In this document: in pieces, positions 37,490 to 47,386 of the stretch
Layout: the number at the start of each line of letters is the position of its first letter
Position numbering within the stretch: position 1 is the first letter of the stretch
NCBI GenBank assembly: GCA_963802375.1
Contig: CAWDIJ010000010.1
Location: 620,001-684,000, forward strand
Length of the DNA stretch: 64,000 nucleotides
Reading direction: 5' to 3'
DNA from: JACDAN01 sp963802375
GTDB lineage: Bacteria > Actinomycetota > Thermoleophilia > Gaiellales > Gaiellaceae
The notes under the pieces: generated by a model
Seen by the model: only the letters and a program-made list of their open reading frames with translations
Databases searched by the model: none
Told to the model about the DNA's origin: nothing
Made by a program: the position numbers and the translations under genes

Positions 37490-38449
37490 TCACGACTTTC
37501 GGGCGCGGACGAGCTCGGTCAGCTTCGGGACGATCTCGTTCAGGTCTCCCACGACGCCCAGGTCCGAGTACTCGAAGATCGGCGCGTTCGGATCCTTGTT
37601 GATCGCGACGATGACGCCGGAGGACTGCATGCCGACCTTGTGCTGGATCGCCCCCGAGATCCCGCAGGCGATGTAGAGCTTCGGGGAGACCGTCTTGCCG
37701 GTTTGCCCGACCTGCGTGGCGTACGGGTACCAGCCGGCGTCGACGACGGCGCGCGTGGCCGCGACGGCACCGCCGAGCGCCTGCGCCAGCTCTTCGACGA
37801 GCTTGAAGTTCTCGGGCGCGCCGAGCCCGCGGCCGCCGGCGACGATCACGTCGGCGTCCTCGATCGACGGCCCCTCGCTCTCAGCGTGCGCCCGCTCGAC
37901 CATGGTCGCCGCCGTGGAAAAGTCCTCGAACTGCACGTCGACCTCCTCGACCTCGGCTTCGCCTCCGGTCTCCTGCGGGTCGAACGTGCCGGCCCGGATC
38001 AGCGCGAGGCGGGGCTCCGAGCGCCAGCCGACGTCCACGAGGATCGAATCGCCGAGCGCCGGCCGCTTCCCGATCAGGTCTCCGTCCTGCTGCACGAGAT
38101 CGGTGAGGTCCCAGTTCAGGCCTGCCTGCAACCGCGCCGAGAGCCCGGCCGCGACGTCGGCGGAGAGCACGGACGCCGCGAAGAGGACGGTGTCGAAGCC
38201 CCGCTCCTTGATGATCGACGCGAGCGCGTCCACGCGCGGCTGCGGTAGCGGGGCCTCGAGCTCCGGCTTGTCGACGACGAGCACCTTGGCCGCGCCGAAC
38301 TTCCCGGCCTGGGCGGCGATCTCCTTGACGCCCGCGCCGAGCACGACGCCGGTTACGTGCTCGTCGAGCGTGGCCGCCTTGGACAGCACGCCGAGCGACG
38401 GCTTCAGCAGCTCGCTGTCGTGGTGCTCGAGGAAGACGAGGGTGGCCAC
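37490..38449 (-). CDS. etfA: Electron transfer flavoprotein alpha subunit
   Basis: A 319-residue subunit that binds FAD in its C-terminal domain: GRGLGAPENFKLVEELAQAL, DAGWYPYATQVGQTGKTVSP, and LYIACGISGAIQHKVGMQSS with AINKDPNAPIFEYSDLGVVG. The N-terminal half is the variable domain. GTG at 38449 shares one base with the etfB stop (TAGTG). With etfB it accepts electrons from acyl-CoA dehydrogenases such as that at 47.4-48.6 kb. Confidence 0.96.
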   Translation of the reverse strand: MATLVFLEHHDSELLKPSLGVLSKAATLDEHVTGVVLGAGVKEIAAQAGKFGAAKVLVVDKPELEAPLPQPRVDALASIIKERGFDTVLFAASVLSADVAAGLSARLQAGLNWDLTDLVQQDGDLIGKRPALGDSILVDVGWRSEPRLALIRAGTFDPQETGGEAEVEEVDVQFEDFSTAATMVERAHAESEGPSIEDADVIVAGGRGLGAPENFKLVEELAQALGGAVAATRAVVDAGWYPYATQVGQTGKTVSPKLYIACGISGAIQHKVGMQSSGVIVAINKDPNAPIFEYSDLGVVGDLNEIVPKLTELVRARKS

Positions 38450-39213
38450 TAGAGCAGTTTCCGTTCGGCGATGAACTCGACGATCTTGTCCGCGGCGCTG
38501 CCATCGTCCTCGACCTTGACCGTGTCGCCGCGGGGCGGAGGGTCGTTGAGCGCCTCGACGGTCGTCTTCGAACCGGCCTCACCAACCTCCTGCACCCCGA
38601 GCTCTGAGACCGACACCGACCGCTGCGGCTTGGAGCGCGCGCCCATGATCCCCTTCAGCGACGGGTACCGGGGCTCGTTGATCGCATCCGAGACGGCGAG
38701 CACGGCCGGGGTCGGCGCCTCGATCACGTCGTAGCCGAACTCTGTCTGGCGCTTCCCACGAACCTTTCCGTTGGAGACGTCGAGCTCGGCGACCTGCGAG
38801 ATCACCGGCAGCCGAAGCCGATCGGCCACGGCCGCCCAGAGCACAGCGCCGTCCGAGTCACTCGACTGCTGGCCGAAGACGATGAGATCAGCGCTTTCTT
38901 TCTCCAGCGCCGCGGCCAGCGCGTTCGTCGTGGCGACGAGGTCGGAGCCCGCCGCTGCCTCGTCCGTGATCATCAGCGCCTCGTCGGCGCCCATCGCGAG
39001 CGCCTTGCGAACCGAGTCCTGCGCGCCGGCCGGGCCCATCGTCACGATCACGACCTCGCCGCCACTGGCCTCCTTGATCCGGAGGGCCTCCTCGACGGCG
39101 TGGACGTCGAACGGATTGATCGCGCCCTCGCCCGAACGGTCGAGGCGTTTCGTGCCCGGATCGATCTTCCGGGCCTGCTCGGGAACGTGTTTGACGCAGA
39201 CGGCGATCTTCAC
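38449..39213 (-). CDS. etfB: Electron transfer flavoprotein beta subunit
   Basis: A 254-residue AMP-binding ETF subunit. VKIAVCVKHVPEQARKIDPG is the start, INPFDVHAVEEALRIKEA and VVIVTMGPAGAQDSVRKALA follow, and DLIVFGQQSSDSDGAVLWAA is the AMP-binding region. The recognition loop for dehydrogenases is in NEPRYPSLKGIMGARSKP. The start is GTG at 39213; the longer frame upstream has no family similarity. Confidence 0.95.
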   Translation of the reverse strand: MKIAVCVKHVPEQARKIDPGTKRLDRSGEGAINPFDVHAVEEALRIKEASGGEVVIVTMGPAGAQDSVRKALAMGADEALMITDEAAAGSDLVATTNALAAALEKESADLIVFGQQSSDSDGAVLWAAVADRLRLPVISQVAELDVSNGKVRGKRQTEFGYDVIEAPTPAVLAVSDAINEPRYPSLKGIMGARSKPQRSVSVSELGVQEVGEAGSKTTVEALNDPPPRGDTVKVEDDGSAADKIVEFIAERKLL

Positions 39214-39370
39214 GGCCCGAGACTCTACTGACGGCCGGCGGGGCCGCCGACATGGAAGCGGATGAACCGGCAAAGCCGGCCCCATCCTCGGCCGGCGTTG
39301 CCGAGATCGACGCCTTAGCTCTGCTAGGGTCTCGCCCTTCGAGCGCGAACCGGAGCGCTTAGTCCCAGCA

Positions 39371-40282
39371 ATGAGACGCCACCGGACGACAGCCCGAGGA
39401 CTTCTTGTGCTTGCCATTGCCGGCCTGACGGCCGGACCGGCGGCTGCAATACCCGACTCCGGATACGTGCCGAAGCGCGTCAAGGCGGTTGCCGGGACGA
39501 CCCAGCAGCAGCCGACAGGCAAGCGGCTGGTCTTCCCCGTCCTCGGCAAGTTCCGGTACGGCGACGATTACGGCGACCCGCGGGGCCAGGGCAGGCACGA
39601 GGGCAACGACATCATGGCGCCGCGCAAGGCGCTCGCATTGGCGGCCGAGGCGGGGCGGGTCAAGTTCCACATCACGTCATCGCGGGCCGGTTGCATGCTC
39701 TACCTCAACGGAGTCAGCGGGACGACCTACCTCTACGTCCACCTCAACAACGACCTCGGCATGACAAACGACAACCGGGGCGGCTGCAAGCCCGGCATTT
39801 CCTTCGCGCCGGGGCTGAAGAGCGGGATGAGGGTGGCGGCCGGCGAACCGATCGGGTTCGTCGGCGACTCGGGCGACGCGAACGGAATCGAGCCGCACCT
39901 CCACTTCGAGATGCACCCCAACGACGGCGCCTCGATCAACCCGTACACGCATCTGAACCGCGCCTACAGGCTCCTGTTCGCCGCTCCCGGCAAGGCCGAC
40001 ACCGCCCTCTGGCTGAAGGGCAGCGTTCTGGCACAGCAGCCCGAGGCACTGAAGGTGAACGTGAACAGCCTCGGTGTCCGGACGACCGGCCTGAAGCTGA
40101 ACGGCATCAGCCGCCCGGTGCAGCTGGCCATCTCGCCGATGACGGTCATCCAGACCGTGGCCGGCCGCCTCGCCGGCAACTCGCGGGCGACGGTTTGGTC
40201 TGAGATCTTCCCGAACACGCTCGCCGCCCAGCTCGGCAAGCCGAACGCGATCACTGCCGAGCGGGTCCTCTTCTCCCGCTAG
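39371..40282 (+). CDS. Secreted M23 family metallopeptidase
   Basis: A 303-residue protein with a signal peptide (TTARGLLVLAIAGLTAGPAA). The LytM/M23 peptidase domain (about residues 50-200) has the zinc ligands in GRHEGNDIMAPRKALALAA and in IEPHLHFEMHP; GDSGDANG precedes the second. M23 enzymes cut peptidoglycan cross-bridges. The C-terminal 100 residues are of unknown fold. ATG at 39371 gives the signal directly. It is divergent from etfB. Confidence 0.88.
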   Translation: MRRHRTTARGLLVLAIAGLTAGPAAAIPDSGYVPKRVKAVAGTTQQQPTGKRLVFPVLGKFRYGDDYGDPRGQGRHEGNDIMAPRKALALAAEAGRVKFHITSSRAGCMLYLNGVSGTTYLYVHLNNDLGMTNDNRGGCKPGISFAPGLKSGMRVAAGEPIGFVGDSGDANGIEPHLHFEMHPNDGASINPYTHLNRAYRLLFAAPGKADTALWLKGSVLAQQPEALKVNVNSLGVRTTGLKLNGISRPVQLAISPMTVIQTVAGRLAGNSRATVWSEIFPNTLAAQLGKPNAITAERVLFSR

Positions 40283-40345
40283 CCGCGAGGGACCCGCCGC
40301 CGCCGCCGACGGCCCGGGAGCGTCACGCAGGTCGGAAGAGGGCAA

Positions 40346-40360
40346 GTAACACTGTGTTAC
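40346..40360. promoter_or_regulatory. GTAACACTGTGTTAC palindrome, site 1
   Basis: A perfect 15-base palindrome in the convergent gap between the M23 peptidase gene and the 97-residue protein gene. Identical to site 2 and nearly so to sites 3 and 4. Candidate operator or short REP element. Confidence 0.5.
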
Positions 40361-40404
40361 TCGGGCCTCGAAGCTCGTCGCGCTCGCGCCCTCCGCCACG
40401 ACGG

Positions 40405-40698
40405 CTAGCGTCTCAGTGCCGCGACGCCGACGCCTGACAGGTGGTCTGCGATCGCCTCAGGCGGCCGGGCACGGAACGCAACGTCGACGAGCACGGATGC
40501 TGTGCTCGGTCCACGGCGGATCCGCCTGGACTCGTGGACGAGCTCCCGAACGCGCTGGTAGCTCGGCCTCGTCAGCCCCAGGCGTTCAGCTTCACGTCCG
40601 ACCCGGCGCGAGGTCTCAGCGATCGGGACCGAGCGGTCGTCGAGCCGAACGATCGCCTCGATCAGCCTCGGTGAGATCCGCGGGGCGAACGTCGGCAT
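40405..40698 (-). CDS. Small HTH-like protein of unknown function
   Basis: A 97-residue basic protein, not firmly recognised. ISPRLIEAIVRLDDRSVPIA and ETSRRVGREAERLGLTRPSY with QRVRELVHESRRIRRG read like two or three helices with a helix-turn-helix spacing. It is flanked by GTAACACTGTGTTAC palindromes on both sides, one 57 bases upstream of its ATG, which would fit self-regulation. Start ATG at 40698. No catalytic motif. Confidence 0.55.
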   Translation of the reverse strand: MPTFAPRISPRLIEAIVRLDDRSVPIAETSRRVGREAERLGLTRPSYQRVRELVHESRRIRRGPSTASVLVDVAFRARPPEAIADHLSGVGVAALRR

Positions 40699-40754
40699 GC
40701 CTCCGAGTGTGGCGCCCGGCCGGCGCGAAAATGTGCCGACCCTGCGCCAGACGA

Positions 40755-40779
40755 GCCAAGTAACACTGTGTTACTTGGC
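40755..40779. promoter_or_regulatory. Extended GTAACACTGTGTTAC palindrome, site 2
   Basis: The 15-base core at 40760-40774 is extended on both sides (GCCAA and TTGGC) to a perfect 25-base palindrome with a one-base centre. It lies between the enoyl-CoA hydratase stop and the 97-residue protein start on the same strand. It could be the operator of that gene, or a hairpin ending the hydratase transcript, though no U-run follows. Confidence 0.55.
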
Positions 40780-40796
40780 CTTCGAGGTGCCGGGCG

Positions 40797-41567
40797 CTAC
40801 CGCCCCGTGAACTTCGGCTCGCGCTTCTCGGCGAACGCGGTCAGGCCCTCCCTCGCGTCCTCGCTGGAGAAGAGCTCGCCGAAGCGCTCGCCCTCCCGGC
40901 GGAGGTTCTCGGCGTGGTCGCCGGCCAGGGCGCGGTTCACGGCCTCCTTCGCAGCCTCGAGTGCGAGTGGGCTCTTCCTCGCGAGGCCGACGGCGATCTC
41001 CATCACGCGCGGCATCAGCTCCGCTGGCTCGTAGACCGCGGTCACGAGCCCGTGCTGGCGTGCTTCCTCGGCGTCGACGGTGCGGCCCGTGAAGATCAGC
41101 TCCTTCGCAAACCCGATCGTCGTCGCCCGCGCGAGCCGCTGGGTGCCGCCCCACCCCGGGATGATCCCGAGGTTGATCTCCGGCTGGCCGAGCTTGGCCT
41201 TCGTGGACGCGTAGCGAAGGTCGCAGGCAAGCGCGAGCTCGCAGCCCCCGCCGAGCGCGAATCCGTTGATCGCCGCAATGGTCGGCTGCCGCATGGTCTC
41301 GAGCAGCCGGCCCGCCTCGTGGCCTAGGCTGCCCCACGCCTTCGCCTCCTCGACGCCCAGCCCGCTCATGTACTTGATGTCCGCCCCGGCAATGAATGCA
41401 CGGTCGCCTGCGCCGGTGAGCACGACGACCCGCGTGTCTCCGTCGGAGGCGAGCGCTACCAGCCGGTCGCGGAGCGCCGTCAGCGTCTCAACGTCGAGCG
41501 CGTTCAATGCCTCGGGGCGATCGACGGTGACGATCGCAACCGGCCCCTCGTGCCGGACGTCGATCAG
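40797..41567 (-). CDS. Enoyl-CoA hydratase/isomerase, start codon non-standard
   Basis: Hydrates 2-enoyl-CoA in beta-oxidation. Crotonase motifs: AFIAGADIKYMSGLG (oxyanion hole), INGFALGGGCELALACDLRY, and GQPEINLGIIPGWGGTQRLA with the catalytic Glu. Family sequence extends upstream of the first ATG/GTG/TTG (TTG 41507): IDVRHEGPVAIVTVDRPEAL is conserved. No standard start exists in that frame. CTG at 41567, about ten bases after AGAAGG and overlapping the mutase small-subunit stop, would give the normal 256 residues. Either a rare CTG start or a base error. Confidence 0.85.
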   Translation of the reverse strand: MIDVRHEGPVAIVTVDRPEALNALDVETLTALRDRLVALASDGDTRVVVLTGAGDRAFIAGADIKYMSGLGVEEAKAWGSLGHEAGRLLETMRQPTIAAINGFALGGGCELALACDLRYASTKAKLGQPEINLGIIPGWGGTQRLARATTIGFAKELIFTGRTVDAEEARQHGLVTAVYEPAELMPRVMEIAVGLARKSPLALEAAKEAVNRALAGDHAENLRREGERFGELFSSEDAREGLTAFAEKREPKFTGR

Positions 41568-41962
41568 GTGACCGGGACCTTCTCGCGCAGGAACTCGACG
41601 ATCTCGCTCGTCGGCGCGCCCGGCGTGAACACCTCGGCGACGCCTTTGCGCTTCAGCTCCTCCGTGTCCTCACGCGGGATCGTCCCGCCGACGACGACAA
41701 GGACGTCCTCGAGGCCGTTCTCCCGCAGCCCGTCGACGATCTTCGGCACGAGTGTCATGTGGGCGCCGGAGAGGATCGAGATCCCGACCGCGTCGGCGTC
41801 CTCCTGGATCGCCGTCTCGACGATCTGCTCCGGAGTCTGGTGGAGACCGGTATAGATCACCTCCATGCCGGCGTCTCGCAAGGCGCGCGCGATGATCTTC
41901 GCCCCGCGGTCGTGACCGTCGAGGCCCGGTTTGGCGATCACGACTCGAATCTTCCCGGCCAT
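41564..41962 (-). CDS. B12-binding small subunit of acyl-CoA (methylmalonyl-CoA) mutase
   Basis: A 132-residue cobalamin-binding domain: IRVVIAKPGLDGHDRGAKII has the D-x-H-x2-G base-off motif whose His ligates cobalt. GISILSGAHMTLVPKIVDGL and VVVGGTIPREDTEELKRKGV line the nucleotide loop. It is the C-terminal half of a single-chain mutase, made here as a separate protein. Its partner large subunit is 2.3 kb away at 44.3-45.9 kb on the same strand. ATG at 41962. It overlaps the hydratase start. Confidence 0.9.
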   Translation of the reverse strand: MAGKIRVVIAKPGLDGHDRGAKIIARALRDAGMEVIYTGLHQTPEQIVETAIQEDADAVGISILSGAHMTLVPKIVDGLRENGLEDVLVVVGGTIPREDTEELKRKGVAEVFTPGAPTSEIVEFLREKVPVT

Positions 41963-42035
41963 CGGCCGTGAGTATAGGAACCAGGTTTCTCTGGAAGACG
42001 CAGGGCCTGGCTTCCGTCCGGGTATAGGCGAGACT

Positions 42036-42767
42036 ATGGAAATGAGGCTCAAGGTGATCGGCTGCTCGCCGGCGTGGCCCAACCCCGGCGGCGCGCAGTC
42101 GGGTTACCTCGTCGAAGGGCCTCCCGGGCGGGTGCTCCTCGACTGCGGCGCCGGCGTCCTCGCGAAGCTCCGCGAAGGCGATGACTGGCCGCACGTCGAC
42201 GCGATCTGCCTCACCCACTTCCACCTCGACCACTGGGGCGACATCGTGCCGTGGGTCTGGGCGCTCTGGTTCGGCCCCGCGGCCGACCATCCGCGGCCCG
42301 ACCTCTGGGTACCGCCGGGAGGCGAGAAGCTGCTCGGCGAGCTCGGCGCACGGCTCGGGACACCGGACATGTTCCACAAGGCCTTCACCGTCAAGGAGTA
42401 CTACGAGGAGGAGGGCTTCGAGACGGCCGGCTTCCAGATCACGCCGCGCCGCGTGCTCCACTACGACCTTCGCGCCTACGGCTTCCGGGTCTCGTGCAAC
42501 GGCAAGACGATCGCCTACTCGGGCGACAGCGGACCGAGCGACGAGCTCGCGGAGCTCGCGCGCGACGCGGACCTCTTCCTCTGCGAGGCGACGCTGCTCG
42601 AGCCGCACCCCGAGGGCGGGCTACGCGGCCACCTCTCCGCTGACGAGGCGAACCAGGCGTTCCAGGCCGCCGGCGCGAAACGCCTGCTGCTCACTCACCG
42701 GCCGAAGGAGCGCCCGCTCGAGCCGGAGTACCAGCAGGTCCACGACGGCTACGAGACAGAGATCTAG
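42036..42767 (+). CDS. MBL-fold metallo-hydrolase
   Basis: A 243-residue metallo-beta-lactamase-fold protein. The metal motif H-x-H-x-D-H is in CLTHFHLDHWGD, further ligands are in AYSGDSGPSDELAEL and LLLTHRPKERP. It resembles the RNase Z/ElaC and cAMP phosphodiesterase-like groups, but the substrate is unknown. ATG at 42036 is chosen; ATG at 42042 is possible. It is divergent from the B12-binding subunit gene across 73 bases. Confidence 0.82.
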   Translation: MEMRLKVIGCSPAWPNPGGAQSGYLVEGPPGRVLLDCGAGVLAKLREGDDWPHVDAICLTHFHLDHWGDIVPWVWALWFGPAADHPRPDLWVPPGGEKLLGELGARLGTPDMFHKAFTVKEYYEEEGFETAGFQITPRRVLHYDLRAYGFRVSCNGKTIAYSGDSGPSDELAELARDADLFLCEATLLEPHPEGGLRGHLSADEANQAFQAAGAKRLLLTHRPKERPLEPEYQQVHDGYETEI

Positions 42768-42845
42768 GAGGGGCTGGCGGAATAGCGCTCGTTGCCAGGC
42801 GAGCGCGCGGCCTGGCGGCACAGCCGGTATTTCGCCAGCCCCTCC
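42767..42845. repeat. Palindromic element, family II, copy 1 (short)
   Basis: Ends GGAGGGGCTGGCGGAAT and ATTTCGCCAGCCCCTCC, with a small inner stem of GCCAGGC type. It runs exactly from the MBL gene stop to the stop of the convergent hypothetical gene. The same ends enclose the longer element at 56865-57029. Confidence 0.75.
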
Positions 42846-43612
42846 TAAACCGGACGGTGGCGCGAGCCGTACAGCGCCTCGGCCCGGCGGCCGCGGCGCC
42901 AGCCGCGCACGTAGTACGCGCTGACGATCAGCGGCACCAGCAGCAGGAGGCCCAGCGGCGCGAGGAGCCACTTCGCGTCGAGTCGCGCCTCACCCTGCTG
43001 CAGCGAGCTGTCGCCGAGGTTCGGAACTCCACCGGCGCCACTGGGCTGCGCGGCAGGCGCTGCGCCGCCCGCGCCCGCGCCGGTCATGCCGACCGGCGCC
43101 CAGGACGAGACGAGCCACCGGCTCTGGCCCTGTCCGGGCGGTGTCAACTCCATCGCGAACATCGACGGGCGCAGGTTCGACGCTGCGGTCGGGAAGAGCA
43201 TGACCTGGAGACCGAGCGCGTCGCTGTATGAGTACTCGATCTTCCACCGGGCCTCCTCGACCGGGAAGGGAACCACCGGAATGTCCTGCGACTTCCACTC
43301 GGCCCTCGAGAGCCCGCCCTTCAGCTCCGGCGCGGTCAGGTCGTAGGCGCGCTCGACCTTACGCCGCGCAACGGCGTAGGTGACGAAGTTGGCCGCAGTG
43401 GCCAGGGCCTTGGCGCGGTCGACCTGCGTGAGCTCGACCCGCTTCGGCTCGTTGTAGACGTACGCCTGGCCTCTGGAGAACTCCTCCGGCGTCTCTGTCC
43501 CGGTGTTGGGCCACATGACGCCAACGGCGACCACGAGGGCGACGATCGCGGCGGTGCCGCCGATCCACGCCAGCCGCCTGCGCATCCGAGCCGAGAAGAG
43601 AATGCTCTTCAC
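42845..43612 (-). CDS. Membrane-anchored protein, paralogue of the next gene
   Basis: A 255-residue protein of unknown function. One N-terminal helix (IGGTAAIVALVVAVGVMW), an extracytoplasmic domain, a low-complexity Gly/Ala linker and a C-terminal helix (WLLAPLGLLLLVPLIVSAYY). The domain has EWKSQDIPVVPFPVEEARWK and YSDALGLQVMLFPTA, matching the neighbour at 43641-44198. The fold is probably NTF2-like. The pair are encoded between the mutase small and large subunit genes. Confidence 0.6.
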   Translation of the reverse strand: MKSILFSARMRRRLAWIGGTAAIVALVVAVGVMWPNTGTETPEEFSRGQAYVYNEPKRVELTQVDRAKALATAANFVTYAVARRKVERAYDLTAPELKGGLSRAEWKSQDIPVVPFPVEEARWKIEYSYSDALGLQVMLFPTAASNLRPSMFAMELTPPGQGQSRWLVSSWAPVGMTGAGAGGAAPAAQPSGAGGVPNLGDSSLQQGEARLDAKWLLAPLGLLLLVPLIVSAYYVRGWRRGRRAEALYGSRHRPV

Positions 43613-43640
43613 GCCCGGGGCATCGGAGGCGGTCGGGTGC

Positions 43641-44198
43641 TTACCCCTGCTGCGGAGCGCTCGGGATGGGCGGCGGAGCGTACGGCGCCCAGTAGTCGAC
43701 GAGCCACTTCGCGTTGGCGCCCGAGCCGAACTTCTTCAGGCCGATGAAGAAGACCTGCGGCTTCTCCTTCGAGCCCTGCTTCGGCTGCATGACGACCTGA
43801 AGCGAGACGTCGTTCGGATACGACCAGTCGACCTTCACCGGGGACTCGTTGACGGCCGCCTCCGGATACGGGACGACCGGGATCTCGCCGGTCATCCACT
43901 GCTTGAGCGTCATGTTCTGCTTGATGCTCGGGCCGGAGATCGCCCAGGCCTCGCGGAGGTTCTTCCTGACCACAGCGGTCTTGATGAACTGGACCGCGAT
44001 CTGGCGGGCTTCCGGCGGCAGCGGCACGGTCTTATCTGCGGCGACGTTCGTCGCCGGCTCGTTGCTGAAGGTCTCCTTCGGATCGTCAGTCCGAATCTGC
44101 GTCTGCCAGAAGGCGAGCACGCCGAGCAGCAACACAGCTCCCGCCAGCCAGGGCAGGGCACGGTTGAACGATCTCGAGCTGAACAGGCCGCCTTCCAC
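43641..44198 (-). CDS. Membrane-anchored protein, paralogue of the previous gene
   Basis: A 185-residue protein with one N-terminal helix (LPWLAGAVLLLGVLAFWQT) and an outside domain: VRKNLREAWAISGPSIKQNM, QWMTGEIPVVPYPEAAVNES, YPNDVSLQVVMQPKQGS and KWLVDYWAPYAPP. The W-x4-IPVVP-(F/Y)-P and WLV-x3-WAP motifs are shared with the downstream gene, so the two arose by duplication. No function can be assigned. ATG at 44198; 28-base gap to the next gene. Confidence 0.6.
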   Translation of the reverse strand: MEGGLFSSRSFNRALPWLAGAVLLLGVLAFWQTQIRTDDPKETFSNEPATNVAADKTVPLPPEARQIAVQFIKTAVVRKNLREAWAISGPSIKQNMTLKQWMTGEIPVVPYPEAAVNESPVKVDWSYPNDVSLQVVMQPKQGSKEKPQVFFIGLKKFGSGANAKWLVDYWAPYAPPPIPSAPQQG

Positions 44199-44271
44199 GT
44201 CTCGTCACAGGTTAGACGCGATTTCCGGCGGGTCTGTTAGCGGGCCGTTGCGGTCTTGTTAAGTGCCCGGT

Positions 44272-45939
<1,668 letters not shown>

Positions 45940-45960
45940 ACGCAACAAGTGTACGAAGAG

Positions 45961-46710
45961 CTAGCCGAATACGACTTCGGCCAGGAACGCAAGCGAGATC
46001 ACCAGCAAGGCAATGCCGATCGCCCGGCGTAGCGTTTCCTCCCCGATCCGGCCGGTCAGGCGGGCGCCGAACCAGCCCCCGGGAAGCGCGCCGGCGATGC
46101 CCGCTGCCAGGATCGGCCAGTCGACGTTCCCGAGGAACGCGTGCGTCACGAAGGCGACGGCGCCGAGGGCAAAGCCGATCACCAGGTTCGTCCCGACCGC
46201 TCGCTTCGCGGTCAGCCCGACCCCGCGGAGGAGCGCCGGCATGCGCAGGGTTCCGAGGATCACCCCGACGGCGCCGCCCAGGACTCCGATCAGGAACCCG
46301 AAGACGACCGCGGGCGTCAGCTTCGGCTCAGCCGACTCCCGCGGTCGGACCGGCCGCACGAGCAGGTCGAGCCCGTTCCACGCGAGGATCGCGGCGATCG
46401 CGAGGAGCAGGAGCTTCGTCGGCAGCTCGTCAGTGAGCACTGCGCCGACCACGGCGCCGACGATCGACGGAGGTGTCATCCACGCCACGATCCGCCGGTC
46501 GACCCGTCCCTCGCGGGCATGGCGGTAGCCACCCGACGCGGCGGAGGCGGCGCTGATCGCGATGTTCGTTCCCGCGCCGGCGGAGGCATCGCCGGAGAGG
46601 AGCAGGATCGCCGGCAGGCGAAGCGTCCCGAGCACGAGGCCGACCGCCGAGCCGACGTAGCCGGCGACGAATGAGGCGCCGAACGCTAGGAGGAGCTCCC
46701 AGGCTTCCAA
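45961..46710 (-). CDS. TSUP/TauE-SafE family membrane transporter
   Basis: A 249-residue protein of eight predicted helices in two similar halves: FGASFVAGYVGSAVGLVLGT and FGFLIGVLGGAVGVILGTLR. This internal repeat, with G-x3-G-x2-(L/V)-G-T-L-R, is the TSUP signature. Members export sulphite, sulphoacetate or other organic anions; substrate unknown. ATG at 46710 overlaps the adenosyltransferase gene by 25 bases, so the start could be later, but the first repeat begins at once. Confidence 0.85.
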   Translation of the reverse strand: MEAWELLLAFGASFVAGYVGSAVGLVLGTLRLPAILLLSGDASAGAGTNIAISAASAASGGYRHAREGRVDRRIVAWMTPPSIVGAVVGAVLTDELPTKLLLLAIAAILAWNGLDLLVRPVRPRESAEPKLTPAVVFGFLIGVLGGAVGVILGTLRMPALLRGVGLTAKRAVGTNLVIGFALGAVAFVTHAFLGNVDWPILAAGIAGALPGGWFGARLTGRIGEETLRRAIGIALLVISLAFLAEVVFG

Positions 46711-47258
46711 AGCACTTCCGTGCCGGGATTGGAAGCCCGGGCGAGGATGAACAGGAGGTCCGAGAGGCGGTTGAGGTAGACGGGGACGAGCGGGTTGATC
46801 TCCACGCGCTCGGCCGCGTCGAGGACGTCCCGCTCCGCCCGGCGGCAGGTGGCGCGGGCGACGTGCAGCCGTGCGGCGAGCTCGCTGCCGCCTGGAAGCA
46901 CGAAGCTCTTCAGCTCGGGCAGGTCTGCGTTGAACCGGTCGCAGTCGGCCTCGAGCGCGTCGATCTGCTCCTGGGTCGTCCGGAGACGGTCGGCGATCCC
47001 GAACGGGACGCTGATGTCGGCACCGACATCGAAGAGCTCGTTCTGGATCCGGGAGAGCACCTCACGCATGGCTTCGGGTGGCCCGGCTGCAATGGCCAGG
47101 CCGAGGAAGGAATTGACCTCGTCGACCGTCCCGAACGCGGCGATCCGGCAGTCCAGCTTGGGGACGCGCGTCCCGTCGCCGAGGCTCGTCTCGCCCCTGT
47201 CACCGCCGCCCGTGTAGATGCGGGTAAGGCGGACGGGCTCATCGATCTCGCGCGGCAT
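46686..47258 (-). CDS. Cob(I)alamin adenosyltransferase, PduO type
   Basis: A 190-residue trimeric-type enzyme that makes adenosylcobalamin from ATP and cob(I)alamin. TRIYTGGGDRGETSLGDGTR is the ATP-binding N-terminus; FGTVDEVNSFLGLAIAAG and FVLPGGSELAARLHVARATC with RRAERDVLDA are the conserved helices that bind ATP and cobalamin. Its product is the cofactor of the mutase encoded two genes downstream. ATG at 47258. Two GTAACAC-type palindromes lie 53-123 bases upstream. Confidence 0.95.
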   Translation of the reverse strand: MPREIDEPVRLTRIYTGGGDRGETSLGDGTRVPKLDCRIAAFGTVDEVNSFLGLAIAAGPPEAMREVLSRIQNELFDVGADISVPFGIADRLRTTQEQIDALEADCDRFNADLPELKSFVLPGGSELAARLHVARATCRRAERDVLDAAERVEINPLVPVYLNRLSDLLFILARASNPGTEVLWKPGSSS

Positions 47259-47310
47259 GCCTGAGACTCTAGGCGCCCCGGCGGCGGGGACGGCGGCGCT
47301 TCTCCGCCAA

Positions 47311-47325
47311 GTAACACTCTGTTAC
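47311..47325. promoter_or_regulatory. GTAACACTCTGTTAC palindrome, site 3
   Basis: Same dyad as sites 1 and 2, with one central mismatch. It lies 53 bases upstream of the adenosyltransferase ATG, where a repressor or activator could act. Confidence 0.45.
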
Positions 47326-47360
47326 AAGCCTCCGAAGCGCCGTCCAAGAGCAGCCTCAGA

Positions 47361-47385
47361 GACCTAGCAACACTGTGTTACTAGG
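47361..47385. promoter_or_regulatory. GCAACACTGTGTTAC palindrome, site 4
   Basis: Core at 47367-47381 with one arm mismatch, extended by CCTA and TAGG to a near-perfect longer dyad. It sits just past the acyl-CoA dehydrogenase stop and 41 bases from site 3. Paired sites suggest cooperative binding or a REP pair. Confidence 0.45.
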
Positions 47386-47386
47386 C

